From Falciphora oryzae (Eukaryota > Ascomycota > Sordariomycetes > Magnaporthales > Magnaporthaceae), in NCBI GenBank assembly GCA_000733355.1, contig JNVV01000020.1, positions 497,003 through 561,002 of the forward strand: a stretch of 64,000 nucleotides of DNA, given 5' to 3'. The translations under genes were made by a program, and so were the position numbers. Under the pieces are notes generated by a model that saw only the letters and a list, made by a program, of their open reading frames with translations, searched no databases and was not told where the DNA came from. Positions 54,874-64,000 of this stretch are shown piece by piece. Each line of letters opens with the position of its first letter. Position 1 is the stretch's first letter.

Positions 54874-56809
54874 TCATCGGTAACAGACAGACGGCTCCCA
54901 CGCCCGGCAGCTCTCCTGGAGCGGCCGGATGACGTTCTCGCAAAACCGCCTCCGAAACTCGCCCTCGCCCTCGCCCCACGCGTGCAGGCGGCCGGAGCAG
55001 ATGGCCAGGCACTGCTCCACCGCGGTGAGGTGGTGCGGCGGCAGCCGCTCCGAGGTCATCTCGAGCCAGCGGATCGCGGCCACCTGTCGGCTCTCTGGCT
55101 GCGAGGTGTCGATGTTTGCCAGCCCGGCTTTGGCCACCCACGTTTTCAGGGGCCGATGGTGCCAGATCTCGAGGAGGAGGATCGCGAGCTCCAGGGTCGC
55201 CGCCTTGGGGCTCGGCCCTTCTGCTTCCTCCTGCTGCTCTTGCTCTGTCAACAACGTCGCTTTCCCCTTCCCTTTGTTCCCTGCAGCAGTTTCGCCACTG
55301 TTATTGAGGACGAGGAGCTCCTCGATGAATGGTCCCACGGCGTTTGCGTTGGTAATCTGGAGCCCGGCGTCTGCGGCGACGGTATTGTTTGCTGGCCGCG
55401 TTGGGACGAGGAGGAACTTGATCCGCTGGCTATCGAACGGCTTGTTAAACCAGTAGGTTTAGCTTAGTTGCAGGATAGACGAGGCGATATCCAGCGCTAG
55501 AATAGTTTGCTGCTTTGGTGTCATTCGCGCGTCCTCGTCCCGTACTCCTTCGAGCAGGAAATTCTCCAGCGTCGTCGTGCTGCAGTACTGCCTATATCCC
55601 CCCGCGGGACAGCTGCTCCTAAGACTCAGAGCGCCAGACACGAGGTTTAGAGCGAGAATTTGACCTTTTTTCCGGGCTGTGTGTGCTGTTTGACAGATGT
55701 CGGTGATTAGCGCCCTTATTTGGGCGGGGGGCTGTAGGTGCGTCGCATCGGGCTGGAAGGTGATCCGCGGGACGTTCGCCGTCGCCAGACCTGGCCCCGG
55801 GAGTGCGTAGGTGGTCCCCTGGACCTTAAGTGCTACCGTTGTCGTCGACGTCGTCGTCGATTAGTTTTTATCGGTATCCTCTCCTCGCGCGTATACCGAG
55901 GCTTCCTGCAAATCCTTTTCTATGACGGGGATGACTATGTGGAAAATAACGTCCTTTTTAACCCTTTTGCCAGTCCTTTTGGGTCGTTTGCCGTTATGCA
56001 GGGGGGGCATGCGGTTATCAAAGCGCATTAAAACGTTATGGCTGTCCCGGCACTTGCAGGCGCGGAGCCCCTTGCTTATAGCGGCGAATAAAAAAACGGC
56101 GCTGGTTTGGACGTGCTGGAAGGTAAAGGCTAGCTGGCGGGCTTCATCCGACGGGTCGCGGATCGTATGCTCCCTCTGCGTCTTCGTTCCTTCAATAACG
56201 ATCTTAAAAGATAAGCGGTCCTCCTTCAGCTCCTCTAGCAGCTTTTTAAGGTTTAAACGTTCGACGGTAAAAGTAAACCTCTCCCTAAACGCCTAAGCCC
56301 CTGTTTTCGGATTTGTGTTTGCCGCTAGGATAGTATAAAGCTTATTCTTTTGTGCTTAAAAGGATTTTAGTAGCTTTTTACGCACGCGCCCGCCTGCCCC
56401 GTCCAACCCGACCTGCCTCTAAAGGTTTGTTAATGTTGCTAAATTTCGACGCAATGGCCATCAGGCACTTTTCGTGGCGGCCGAGGATCTCGAGCGTCTT
56501 AAACAGGCCTCCGAGGTACTCCTCGAGCTCGGTCTCGGTTTCCAGCCTCCGCAGGATCTCAACGCATTCGTCCTCGGTCGGGTCGCCCTTATTAGCGATT
56601 CCCGAAACCCGTGCCTCTCGCAGCAGCTTTAGGACCTGGAGGTAAAAGAACGTGCGCTGCAGCTTCAGGCGATAGATGAGGGTACCCAGGTGTCCCCGCC
56701 ATTTTATCAGTAAGCTCGCAACCCCCTTTCCGGCCCTGTAGTGCTCCAGCGCCGAGATGACGAGGGGGATTGCTCCGAGGAGCACCCCAGCGACCTCGAA
56801 GCCCGACAT
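54874..56809 (-). pseudogene. DUF7580-family gene, inactivated
   Basis: From the ATG at 56809: MSGFEVAGVLLGAIPLVISA, then LIKWRGHLGTLIYRLKLQRT and the EDECVEILRRLE block. After a frame change near 56.35-56.38 kb: FTFTVERLNLKKLLEELKED, RQLAFTFQHVQTSAVFLFAA and CKCRDSHNVLMRFDNRMPP. Then YRQYCSTTTLENFLLEG and ARMTPKQQTILALDIASSIL follow, and finally LELAILLLEIWHHRPLKTW with ERLPPHHLTAVEQCLAICSG and a stop at 54874. This is the full order of the DUF7580 family of Sordariomycetes. At least three in-frame stops interrupt it (near 56293, 55861 and 55462); each could come from a Gln codon by C-to-T change. The first 20-odd residues form an amphipathic/hydrophobic helix like those of HeLo-type domains, which is suggestive only. 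Confidence 0.82.
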
Positions 56810-57012
56810 TTGCCGCCGCCGTTACGCCCGAGGGTAGGGACACACCAGATCGGAAATTACCCTGGAAGGGACAGGGAATGGTTAGCGCAGCCAAGAGAGT
56901 TATCAAGGGAGGTGGCGCAAAGAAGGCAACGGACAAAGGATAGTCCAGATCATGTTTCGCGGTCTCGTCAATCCAGGGCCGGACACCCCTTGGGGTTCTC
57001 TCCCGCATCCTA
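56810..57012. other. Upstream region of the DUF7580 relic
   Basis: About 200 bp between the start codon of the DUF7580 relic and a Harbinger element. It includes the CTA target-site duplication at 57010-57012. Confidence 0.5.
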
Positions 57013-57417
57013 GGGGCTGTTCTAGGGTAATCGGGTTTTTTGGTTTTTCCATACTATTTTCGAAAACCGCTTGAAAACCGGTTTGCGGATCCGGGCCAGG
57101 GGCTCCCTGGCCCTTGTAAAAAGCCTAATAAATATAGCTCAAGGCCCGCCAGAAGTACCCTTTTGACCAGGCCAACGAGTCGCGTAGATAGAGGCCCTGT
57201 AAGCCACGTGTGACCCTTGATCAGGGAGGGTCTGGGAGGGTCTGGGAGGGTCAAAGAGGGACAGGGCCGGCCGGCCTCCCAGTATAGAAGATCGAGGGGA
57301 TCCGGATCAAGTGAAGGGAGTAGGGTGCACCAAGTTAACTCGTTCATTTTGACCGCAATCTTTGCCTGTTGAGTACACCAAATATACCGTTCGACTCGCC
57401 TTTTTTTGCTCTATCCA

Positions 57418-58519
57418 ATGGATACCTCTCTCGTCACCTCCCAGGCCCTGTCGCGGCGCAAAGTCCGTCAGATCTTCCTTCTTTATATGCAGGCCATCAC
57501 GGCCACCTGCATTACCGGATCTATCTACGGCTTAGGCGGAGGCCTACGGACCGTGCATACGACGATCTTTTCCGGTGACAACCTTCTCCGGTACTGGCAA
57601 AGACCCGAGGCCGCCCCGGCCTTTAAGGAGCTTTTCCGAGTCGACCAAAGCACTTTCCAGGCCCTTTGCGACTGGCTGAACAGGAATACAGGGCTAACGG
57701 GGTCGAGAGGCGTCTCGTTGGGCGAAAAAGTAGCCTTTTTCCTGTACACCTGTGGGCAGGGAGTCTCCCTTAGAGTCGTGGCCCACCTTTTCGGCCGCAG
57801 TCCCTCGATAACGCACCGGTGTTTCCACGAGGTATTGCAAGCCATGCTGGCCCTCCACGTCGCGTTTGTGACGTTGCCGGAGGTCTTTGACGTCTCCTGG
57901 CCTGATTGCAGGCGTTAGGAGGTCCTTCGCTGGCTGCCTGGGAGCCGTCGACGGGACCCTGATCAACGCCAAAGTCAGCGCAGATGCGGGAGTTGCGTGG
58001 AGGAGTCGGAAGGGGCCTACTGCACAGAACGTTCTGGCGGCCGTAGATCACGGCGGGCGGTTCGTTTTCGTTATGGCAGGCGCTGAAGGCTCGATGCACG
58101 ACTCCAGATTGCTCAGGGAGGCCTAACAAGCCGGATTTCGAATCCCCCGGGGTCATTTTTACCTTGGGGATGCCGGCTTTTTCCAGGGCACCGGGGTAAT
58201 AACGCCTTTTATCGCGACGAAGTATCACTTCCAAAAATAAGGCCTTGCCCGGCCGGAGACCCCTGCCGAGCTTTTTAACCTGCACCATGCGAAAATACGC
58301 GTTGTTGTTAAAAGGGCCTTCGGTGATTTCAAAGGCCGCTGGAAGATCATTAGGGGTACGCCGCCCGATTACCGTATCCGCTTACAAGTCGATATTGTGT
58401 TGGCCGTTACGGGCTTGCATAACTTCATTTTGAAGAGGGAAGCCAAGGCATGTTCAGCATCCAATCCTGGTCCAGGACAAGCCAGAATTGAGGGAGAAAA
58501 TGCACTTCGAAAGGCTTAA
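57418..58519 (+). pseudogene. PIF/Harbinger transposase (HARBI1-like, DDE_Tnp_4), inactivated
   Basis: From the ATG at 57418 an open stretch gives the N-terminal HTH-like half (VDQSTFQALCDWLN, LGEKVAFFLYTCGQG, FGRSPSITHRCFHEVL). Near 57885 a frameshift intervenes, after which the catalytic part continues in another plus frame. That part holds GCLGAVDGTLI (first Asp) and GAEGSMHDSRLL (second Asp). A stop follows, then FYLGDAGFFQGTG, a second stop, and ELFNLHHAKIRVVVKRAFGD…RWKIIRGTPPDY with a final LQVDIVLAVTGLHNFILKRE. At the third catalytic position, normally Glu in V-V-E-R-A-F-G, a Lys is read. One frameshift, two nonsense codons and loss of the catalytic Glu make it dead. Confidence 0.88.
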
Positions 58520-59422
58520 GTTGAAAGGGAGGCAGTGAGGCGAGGGCAGGAGATGGGCACAACGCAAGCGTTTTGGGGTTAGTACCGGGCATTAATAGCC
58601 GATAGGTTGTGGGTCGACTACCAGGCTTATAGGGCTCGTGAGGAGACCCCGTAACCTGCGTTCGATTTGCTTCGACGAGGGCAATTGGGAAAAGGTTACG
58701 GTTTGTTGATTGGGTTATTGGTTTAAAGAGGAGGTTAGCCGAAAACGGCGACGTGGCAGTGGTTTTTGTGGTAGGATCGATAGGTTTAGCGTAGCGAAAA
58801 ATGACCAGTCCTATGCACCAAAGGTAGCGTTCGATTGCCCTCGTTAAGGCGAGTCGAATGGTACCTTTTTCGAAAGGAACGGATAAAAATTGAAGTGGCG
58901 GCCGGCGATTGAATCAAGGGATCGTATCAGGCGTGCGTAAGCGTTGCCCATTTGGGTAACAGATGCGGTGGCGATCGTTTATGCTGTGGGTCTTTTGGGT
59001 CCAGGTAGGTATCGCACTCCAAAGGCGGCACCCCTCGAGCTTTGCCGGCCAATTTGCGGTAATTTTTTTACGATGATTCCGGCGTTTGTTCTTATCGGGA
59101 CTTGGTGCATTTTGATCGCCTTTTCGAAGCCAATTGAATGCCGTAACCTGCGGCCGGATTGACGTTGATTTTATTTATTTAGAAGCGAGTGGTGGTGTTT
59201 ATGGTAACCTGCCCAGTGGTGATCTCCGTGGTATCCAGACCTTCGACCCCAACGATATCTAAGAGAAAGACTGACAACAACACTCCCTTATAACTCCATT
59301 AAAACAGGCCGCCCGATTACGAGAATACCTTTATTTGAACCGTTTGATCGCTACCACAAGTCCAGTTTGTCGCTTTGCACCAGATTCACTATTATCTCCC
59401 TGTCCTCGACGTCGCTCAACCA
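58520..59422. other. Harbinger internal non-coding region
   Basis: About 900 bp between the transposase relic (plus) and the 3' end of the Myb-like gene (minus). AT-richer than the genes; no frame with protein character. Confidence 0.55.
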
Positions 59423-60535
59423 CTAGTGAGCCATCCCTTCGTTTTTTTTAAAGGTCCGGATTAACTTCCGCTTGATTTCGCCCGATAAGTTGTCCCAGGG
59501 GTACTTCCGCAGCTCCTTTGCGGCCTGTATCCAGGGCTCGTGCCTTAACCAACGCCTACAAGGCGTCCGGCCGGCCGGGGAGGACCTCGTACTCGAAGGG
59601 GTTGAGCCCCAGTTAGATCCGGATCCGGCCCGGGCCAACGTTTGTGCAGCCTCCAGAAGGCGATCTCCGACGTGGAGTTGGGCTTCCGCTACCGTAAGGT
59701 GCCCGGCCCTACCAGAGGGCCGTTTTCCGCGGCCTTCCCTGGCCTGCCGGACGTCGTGTAGGCGTTGGGCGGCCGTGGCGATCTGTTCCCCTATCGCCCA
59801 ATTGCCGGCAAATGCGGCCTCGTGGAGGTCCGGGCGGAAAAGAGGCCTTCTGCGCATCCAACGGGCGGCAGGCCGGATCGAAAGGAACGCCTCCCAGGCT
59901 TGATCGCTGGCGAGATATAGCCCCGTGACCGGGTCAACGGTAACCCCTGACCGTTTCCCAAAGTCCAGCCAGTCCTTATATTGCGCCCTGAGGCTGTTGT
60001 ACTTGTTTTTGACCCTCTCTGACCATCGGATATAGGGCCATTGATCCGCCAAAGCCTCTGCAGCCTTCTTGAGGCATTTGTTGAGCCAGCCAGAGATCGC
60101 CGGATTCATTTCCCCCTGCCGGCCGGCCTCCGCGAGGGTCTCGAGGAAGGCCAAGAGCTGATCGGCGGTCCAATCGGATCGTCTGCCGCCCTCCTGGGAG
60201 GCCTGGGAGCCTTCCACGTAGGTGCCCTGGGTCGTTTGCGAGGCTGTCGCAAAGGAAAGGGCCGTGGAGGGTGTAGGGGAAGGCGGAGGGGACGACTCCG
60301 GGACCTCCGGGACCTCCGGGGCCTCCGGGGCCTCAAAGGGGTCGTAAAAATCGTCAAGATTGCCGGCTTCCTGGCCCTCCGGCGAGGCTGCCGGGGTTCC
60401 CAACGTGATCTGGGTGGCCGGAAGACCCTCCTCTTCCCCGGCAAAGGTCACGGGAGACGAGGGGGGCAAAGATAGGGCGCGATTTTCGTCTTCCTGGCGC
60501 CGGCGCCGGAGACGGAGGGACAGTTGACGAGGCAT
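59423..60535 (-). CDS. Myb/SANT-like partner protein of the PIF/Harbinger element
   Basis: Intact 370-residue frame inside the 57013-61026 transposon. It starts MPRQLSLRLRRRRQEDENRA. Next come an acidic/Pro-rich linker with EVPEVPE-type repeats and a Myb/SANT-like domain at about 115-215: SDWTADQLLAFLETLAEAGR, KKAAEALADQWPYIRWSERV, KNKYNSLRAQYKDWLDFGKR. A helical C-terminal part with basic RGKRPSGRAGHL and KRKLIRTFKK follows. In Harbinger elements this second protein binds the element ends and brings in the transposase. Unlike the transposase next to it, no stop or frameshift is seen. Confidence 0.85.
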   Translation of the reverse strand: MPRQLSLRLRRRRQEDENRALSLPPSSPVTFAGEEEGLPATQITLGTPAASPEGQEAGNLDDFYDPFEAPEAPEVPEVPESSPPPSPTPSTALSFATASQTTQGTYVEGSQASQEGGRRSDWTADQLLAFLETLAEAGRQGEMNPAISGWLNKCLKKAAEALADQWPYIRWSERVKNKYNSLRAQYKDWLDFGKRSGVTVDPVTGLYLASDQAWEAFLSIRPAARWMRRRPLFRPDLHEAAFAGNWAIGEQIATAAQRLHDVRQAREGRGKRPSGRAGHLTVAEAQLHVGDRLLEAAQTLARAGSGSNWGSTPSSTRSSPAGRTPCRRWLRHEPWIQAAKELRKYPWDNLSGEIKRKLIRTFKKNEGMAH

Positions 60536-61319
60536 GGTATTGGAAGTAGGGTTGGTAGGTAAAAAAGAAGGGTTATAGGTAATGTAATTAGAGTATATTA
60601 GTCTTTGTGTTGCTCGTTCTGTACTTGAATCCGACTTGCCAGGAGCCTCCCCTCCCCTTATATACTACGAGATTCCCTGGCTTCTGGGCTTTCGAACGAG
60701 CCTACCACCGGCCCCAGGGACCCTCTGGATCCGCCAGAACATGAGGCTATTCTGGCCTGCTTTGGCCCTGGATCACGACTTTGCATGGGTCGTTATTATT
60801 TTTGGGAATAGCTTCTATTTTGAGCGTCTGTGCCCTTTGCTTTTTATAGATAGACGTTCCCTGTATCTACTGGATGGGAATCCACCGAAAATCAGGCCCA
60901 AATATACATGAACGGTCACAGGGCGACCCCGGACGTTGTCTCCACGTCGAGAATTAAGCTTAAATCAGGTCAAAAAACCGGCAGGGGGTCCAAAAAACCA
61001 AAAAACCAATAGCCTAGAACAGCCCCCTAATCTTCCAATGGCGCCCGACGTCGGCTTATCACCTTCCGTTGCAGACCCCTCATGATGCGGGGTTGCTGCC
61101 CAACAGTGGCGGGCGGGCAGGCAGGCTCTGGACGAATTTCCAGCCCCCAGCCCCATGCTATCTGTTCATCAATCACCAACAAGATCAGCCAGTCCAGACA
61201 AACGGAGGAACATCGCTTGGCTGCTAACAATCCTCAGTTAATACTTGACAAAAAGGCCCGGACCGCCCTGCTTCAAACAAGCGTGTCGCCTGGCCAAGGC
61301 TGGCCTGGGACTTGTGCGG
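60536..61319. other. Harbinger 3' end and short flank
   Basis: The upstream region of the Myb-like gene, the right terminal inverted repeat (ending 61026), the CTA duplication (61027-61029) and about 290 bp of flank before the HeLo-like gene. No separate gene recognised. Confidence 0.5.
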
Positions 61320-62722
61320 ATGGAGGATGGAAGCACCGAAGAGGCCGAAGGCATGGAGTTCCACACCTTGGGCTCTGAGATCTTCGAGACCTTCAGGATC
61401 ATCACCGAACCGAAGTTAATAGCCCCAGCGGGCCGTCGACTCGCTGTGGCGGAGCAGAAATTTCGGCTGTGGGCGCACAGCTTCGGTCTTCTTCGGAAAG
61501 GGCACTCCTCGCTGGACTATCGTGTGCGCGATGCGATTGTGGTCAAGAGGAGCCTGGTAGATATCTTGGGCGGGCTGAAGCAAAATATCCACAGCCGTGA
61601 GTCCCCAACGCGTTCTGTTCCTGGCCATGCTGGTCCGGTGCCGGTGGCCTGGCGCGATGCTGACGCTAAAATCCCCAAAATTTGGCAGTATACTCAATTC
61701 TCTCTGGAGAACGGCCTCCAGTCGATGCTGATGGTGCGATATCTGCTGATACAGAGGATTGCGACGATGGCCTCCAACTTCCGAAACCGGGTGAGCCCGA
61801 CAAAAGTGACGAGGAGGATAAAAGTGGAGAGCCAGGCGAGGAGGAAGAGGAGTCGGTCGCGTCCGGCAGCGAGAGCTCTTTCCACGAGGTTGACTTCCGG
61901 GTCCAGAGTGTCGGAGAACTCATCGACGGGCTGTATAGCCCGGCGAATAAGATCAGGAACTCGAAGAGTCTGCCGCAGAGGGAAGCTGCCGATCTGCACA
62001 AGCACGTGCCCGTCCCGTTGCGCAGTCGGTACAGCAGCCAGGTCGCGCGGCGTCAGGAGCGGCGCACGTTGATCGCGAAAGACTTCACGGAAGACGAGAG
62101 CTCACAGCCCGAGCAAGAGAGTAGTGCAGGTTCAGGCACGATGACCTCGCATAGGCCGACAATGGCGGAGATTCGAGCAGCTATTGAGTCCAGCACTCAG
62201 GAGGCCGGCATGCATGGCTGGCTTCAAACCGTCGAGGGCACAGCAGACCAGACGGACCCCATCGGTTACGGGAAAGGCACCAAGGGTCTCGGACAGGACA
62301 GCAGCAAAGTCAACAACGACAGTTTAGAGAGAGAGGAACATGGGGAGAGAGGTGATGTAAATGACATTGCGATTGAGGCAGACTTGCGGAAGCAGCGCGG
62401 CCAGAAGCGGGCTGCTCCATCGACGCCAACAACCGCTTCAAAGCGACAGCTGCAACATGACAGTCTCTCCTTGCCAGCGGGCAACGCATCGGATAGCACC
62501 AGGCAAAAGATGCGGCGAACACTGCAAAATGCCGAGAGTGGAGACGATGGAACTAAAATGCGCCCCCACGTAGGCACCCAGCAACCAGACGAGAGCGAGA
62601 GGCCATCTGGCCGGAGTCCGTCAATGCCACGCAAGGAGCAAGAGGCACGACCAAGTAACCTGGGCAGCGCCAGCGTGGCGGCAACGCCCTCTACAGGCCA
62701 TGTCTTAGTGCTCGTGTGCTAG
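61320..62722 (+). CDS. HeLo-like domain protein, probably N-terminally truncated (two exons)
   Basis: Exon 1 is open to 61596. The intron 61597-61688 (GTGAGT…TTTGGCAG) joins in phase to exon 2, 61689-62722. The ATG at 61320 is the first plausible start, but the frame stays open upstream of it. Residues about 17-90 (SEIFETFRIITEPKLI, AEQKFRLWAHSFGLLRKGHS, SLDYRVRDAIVVKRSLVDIL) resemble the HeLo/prion-inhibition-and-propagation domain of fungal cell-death effectors. The hydrophobic first helix expected at the N-terminus is missing. The rest is acidic and low-complexity (EEDKSGEPGEEEEES), with a possible helical block (PTMAEIRAAIESSTQEAGMH) and no recognised domain. The start lies 290 bp from a Harbinger end, so loss of the 5' part by rearrangement is likely. 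HeLo similarity is my reading from pattern only. Confidence 0.6.
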
Positions 62723-63118
62723 TGTCGGACATTGACGGTTCGTCTTCAGTGTTAGTGTTGGTGCCGCTTGTGTCGTCTCCTCCTCTTGCGTCCCGCTCTC
62801 CTCCGAACCCTCGTCGGACTCTAGGATGTGTCCTTTTTTCTCCTGCGAGGGGGGGATTGCCTTTGGCCGCGTTCCATAGGTAATGTCGCTTGTGCCGTCT
62901 GCCTCCTCTTCCGTGCCGCTTTCCTCGTCCGAGTCTTCGTCCACTCGTCCTTTTTCCTCCTGCGGGGAGGAGGAGCATTGCCCTTGGCCTGCCTCTGTGC
63001 TGGGCTCGGAGCGTTTGCTTCTATTCTGGCTGGGGATCTGGTAGACTCGGAAGGCCTCTTAGGGGCCGCGGGTTCCAGGAAGAACGATAACGACGAGCGA
63101 TAGAATTACAAGGGGAAA
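62723..63118. other. Region with acidic repeat-like minus-strand frame
   Basis: No firm gene. On the minus strand two imperfect copies of a block with the pattern S-Q-E-(E/K)-K-G…(D/E)EESGT(E/Q)EEE lie at about 62885-62970 and 62765-62855. They look like the tail of a decayed acidic gene. Confidence 0.35.
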
Positions 63119-63455
63119 GTGGATGATGGTGTCGACGACGACGATGACAAAGGAGGCGGGGGTGAAGAATGCAAAACGGGGCTATTACTAGCGGCAAAGA
63201 ATGGCAACTACGAGGACTTACTGGCGCTGTTGCCGACGCAGGAAATGGACCCTGCCGCTCTCCAGGCCGCCGCAAGGGCAGGCCATGGGAACGCAAGTCG
63301 ACATCAACGCGCAGGGAAATCTAACGGAAGAGAGTGTGTGGGGAAAGGTGAATTCCGATACGCTTTTCAGCTTGGCGACGCTGGCGGCGAGGTTAAGGAA
63401 TAATCGTCGCTGGGACGAGGCCGAGCTTCTGAAGGTGGAGGTTGTTGGATTATTA
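63119..63455 (+). pseudogene. Ankyrin/TPR-type gene fragment cut by a MITE
   Basis: An acidic VDDDDDKGGGGEE lead-in is followed by an ankyrin-like GLLLAAKNGNYEDLLALLPT and, in a second plus frame, VDINAQGNLTEESVWGKVNS. A TPR/kinesin-light-chain-like unit follows: DTLFSLATLAARLRNNRRWDEAELL. The two parts are in different frames and the second runs straight into a 242-bp MITE at 63456, so the fragment cannot be functional as it stands. It probably derives from an NLR-type protein with C-terminal repeats. Confidence 0.55.
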
Positions 63456-63697
63456 GGGCTTGTTTGGTGGTAAACTGTTTTTTGGTTTTTCGGGTTTTTG
63501 GTTCTTAAAAATGCCTTTAAAAAAATGCACGTATAAGCTTAAAACGTTTGATTAAAAAAGAATTAATGGCTAGTCAGAATTTTATTTTTATTAAATTCTA
63601 CAAAATTTACACCTGATTTAATTAAGCAAAAAATCATCGGTTTATATCTTTTGTATGGAAAAAAAAACAAAAAACACCTTTACCACCAAACACGCCC
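63456..63697. mobile_element. 242-bp PIF/Harbinger-type MITE
   Basis: AT-rich, non-coding, with terminal inverted repeats GGGC(T/G)TGTTTGGTGGTAAA and a TTA target-site duplication (63453-63455 and 63698-63700). TTA duplication and GGGC-TGTTTGG ends are characteristic of PIF/Harbinger miniature elements. Its ends differ from those of the 57013-61026 element, so another Harbinger family in the genome must mobilise it. Confidence 0.9.
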
Positions 63698-63700
63698 TTA

Positions 63701-64000
63701 GATTCCGGAAGCCAGGTCCTAGGCGCGGAACTGCACAATGCTTGTCGGCTATGAATCCCTAAGCCTTACTGCAAGGCCTGCGATCACTTAGCCGAACATG
63801 ATAATTCCCACCAGCAACCGACGCTCGTTCCAAGCACGCACGGCCTCTTTCCGAAAGACACGGGGGCAGCGCGGGAAACGAGCGCAACCCCTAAGCCGGA
63901 CTAGCTGGTTCAATTGTTACGAGCGGTGAACAGCAATAGGATCGTATCAGTAGGTCTAATCTGGTGTAAGAATGACAATTATTTCCTCCGAAGCAAAAAC
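63701..64000. other. Right edge of window
   Basis: 300 bp to the right of the MITE. No coding frame recognised; it may contain further decayed sequence of the interrupted repeat-protein gene. Confidence 0.4.

Larger units (their letters stand above)
57013..61026. mobile_element. PIF/Harbinger DNA transposon, full length (4014 bp)
   Basis: Terminal inverted repeats begin GGGGCTGTTCTAGG at both ends (57013 onward and 61026 inward) and stay similar through a GGTTTTTTGGTTTTT stretch. A CTA target-site duplication flanks it (57010-57012 and 61027-61029). It carries both genes of an autonomous Harbinger: a DDE transposase on the plus strand, now broken, and a Myb/SANT-like partner on the minus strand, still open. 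Long non-coding stretches lie between and outside the two genes. Confidence 0.93.

Noticed and set aside
61682..61688. Start of the HeLo-like gene's second exon as an independent gene start
   Set aside because: There is no ATG there; a good GTGAGT donor at 61597 and TTTGGCAG acceptor join it in phase to the upstream HeLo-like exon.
62723..63118. Minus-strand acidic frame as a complete gene
   Set aside because: The only start codons give about 80 residues and the frame overlaps the plus-strand gene end; kept only as a repeat-like observation.
1..64000. Prokaryotic-type features (operons, CRISPR arrays, Shine-Dalgarno sites, riboswitches)
   Set aside because: Spliced genes and fungal families show this is eukaryotic nuclear DNA; no regularly spaced repeats of CRISPR type were seen.

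Overview
The window is nuclear DNA from a filamentous ascomycete (Pezizomycotina), most likely a Sordariomycete. The evidence is short spliceosomal introns (about 55-260 nt) with GTANGT-type donors and CTAAC-like branch sites, GC-rich genes, Zn2Cys6 regulators, an asco-laccase, a PRO45/HAM-4 homologue, fungal NLR-type NTPases, and transposon relics whose premature stops look like C-to-T changes, as RIP (repeat-induced point mutation) would leave. Genus and species cannot be read from the sequence. There are two assembly gaps, of 495 and 33 Ns.

The left part (1-38.5 kb) is a conserved chromosomal segment. In order: the C-terminal part of a coiled-coil protein (+); a glutamine-rich protein broken by the large gap (-); an XlnR/AraR-like Zn2Cys6 regulator with a 14-nt microexon inside its zinc cluster (-); a four-exon asco-laccase (-); a tiny five-exon Mgr2/Romo1 gene in what first looks like a 7-kb gene desert (-); the STRIPAK subunit PRO45/HAM-4 (+); a second Zn2Cys6 regulator (+); mitoribosome factor Rsm22 (-); a 1.7-kb terminal-inverted-repeat element carrying only a Myb-like gene; a membrane-anchored thioredoxin (-); and a SPOUT methyltransferase (+) sharing a 341-bp divergent promoter with the thioredoxin.

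The right part (38.9-64 kb) is an accessory, transposon-rich island. It holds a broken NLR (NACHT) gene; a degenerate Fot1/pogo element; a frameshifted PD-(D/E)XK-nuclease-like gene divergent from an orphan gene that has a decayed paralogue nearby; an ankyrin-like relic; a WSC/Mid2-like membrane protein between two copies of a short repeat; a large NLR with a near-intact reading frame; a decayed DUF7580 gene; a complete 4.0-kb PIF/Harbinger transposon with a dead transposase but an open Myb-like gene; a HeLo-like gene lacking the usual first helix; and an ankyrin/TPR fragment cut by a 242-bp Harbinger-type MITE.

The left-hand genes are independent housekeeping and regulatory loci (mitochondrial import and translation, STRIPAK signalling, lignin/phenol oxidation, carbon-source regulation). 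The right-hand genes belong to families linked to non-self recognition and programmed cell death in fungi. Their co-location with one another and with decaying transposons is the most interesting aspect of the window, but a joint function is inference only.
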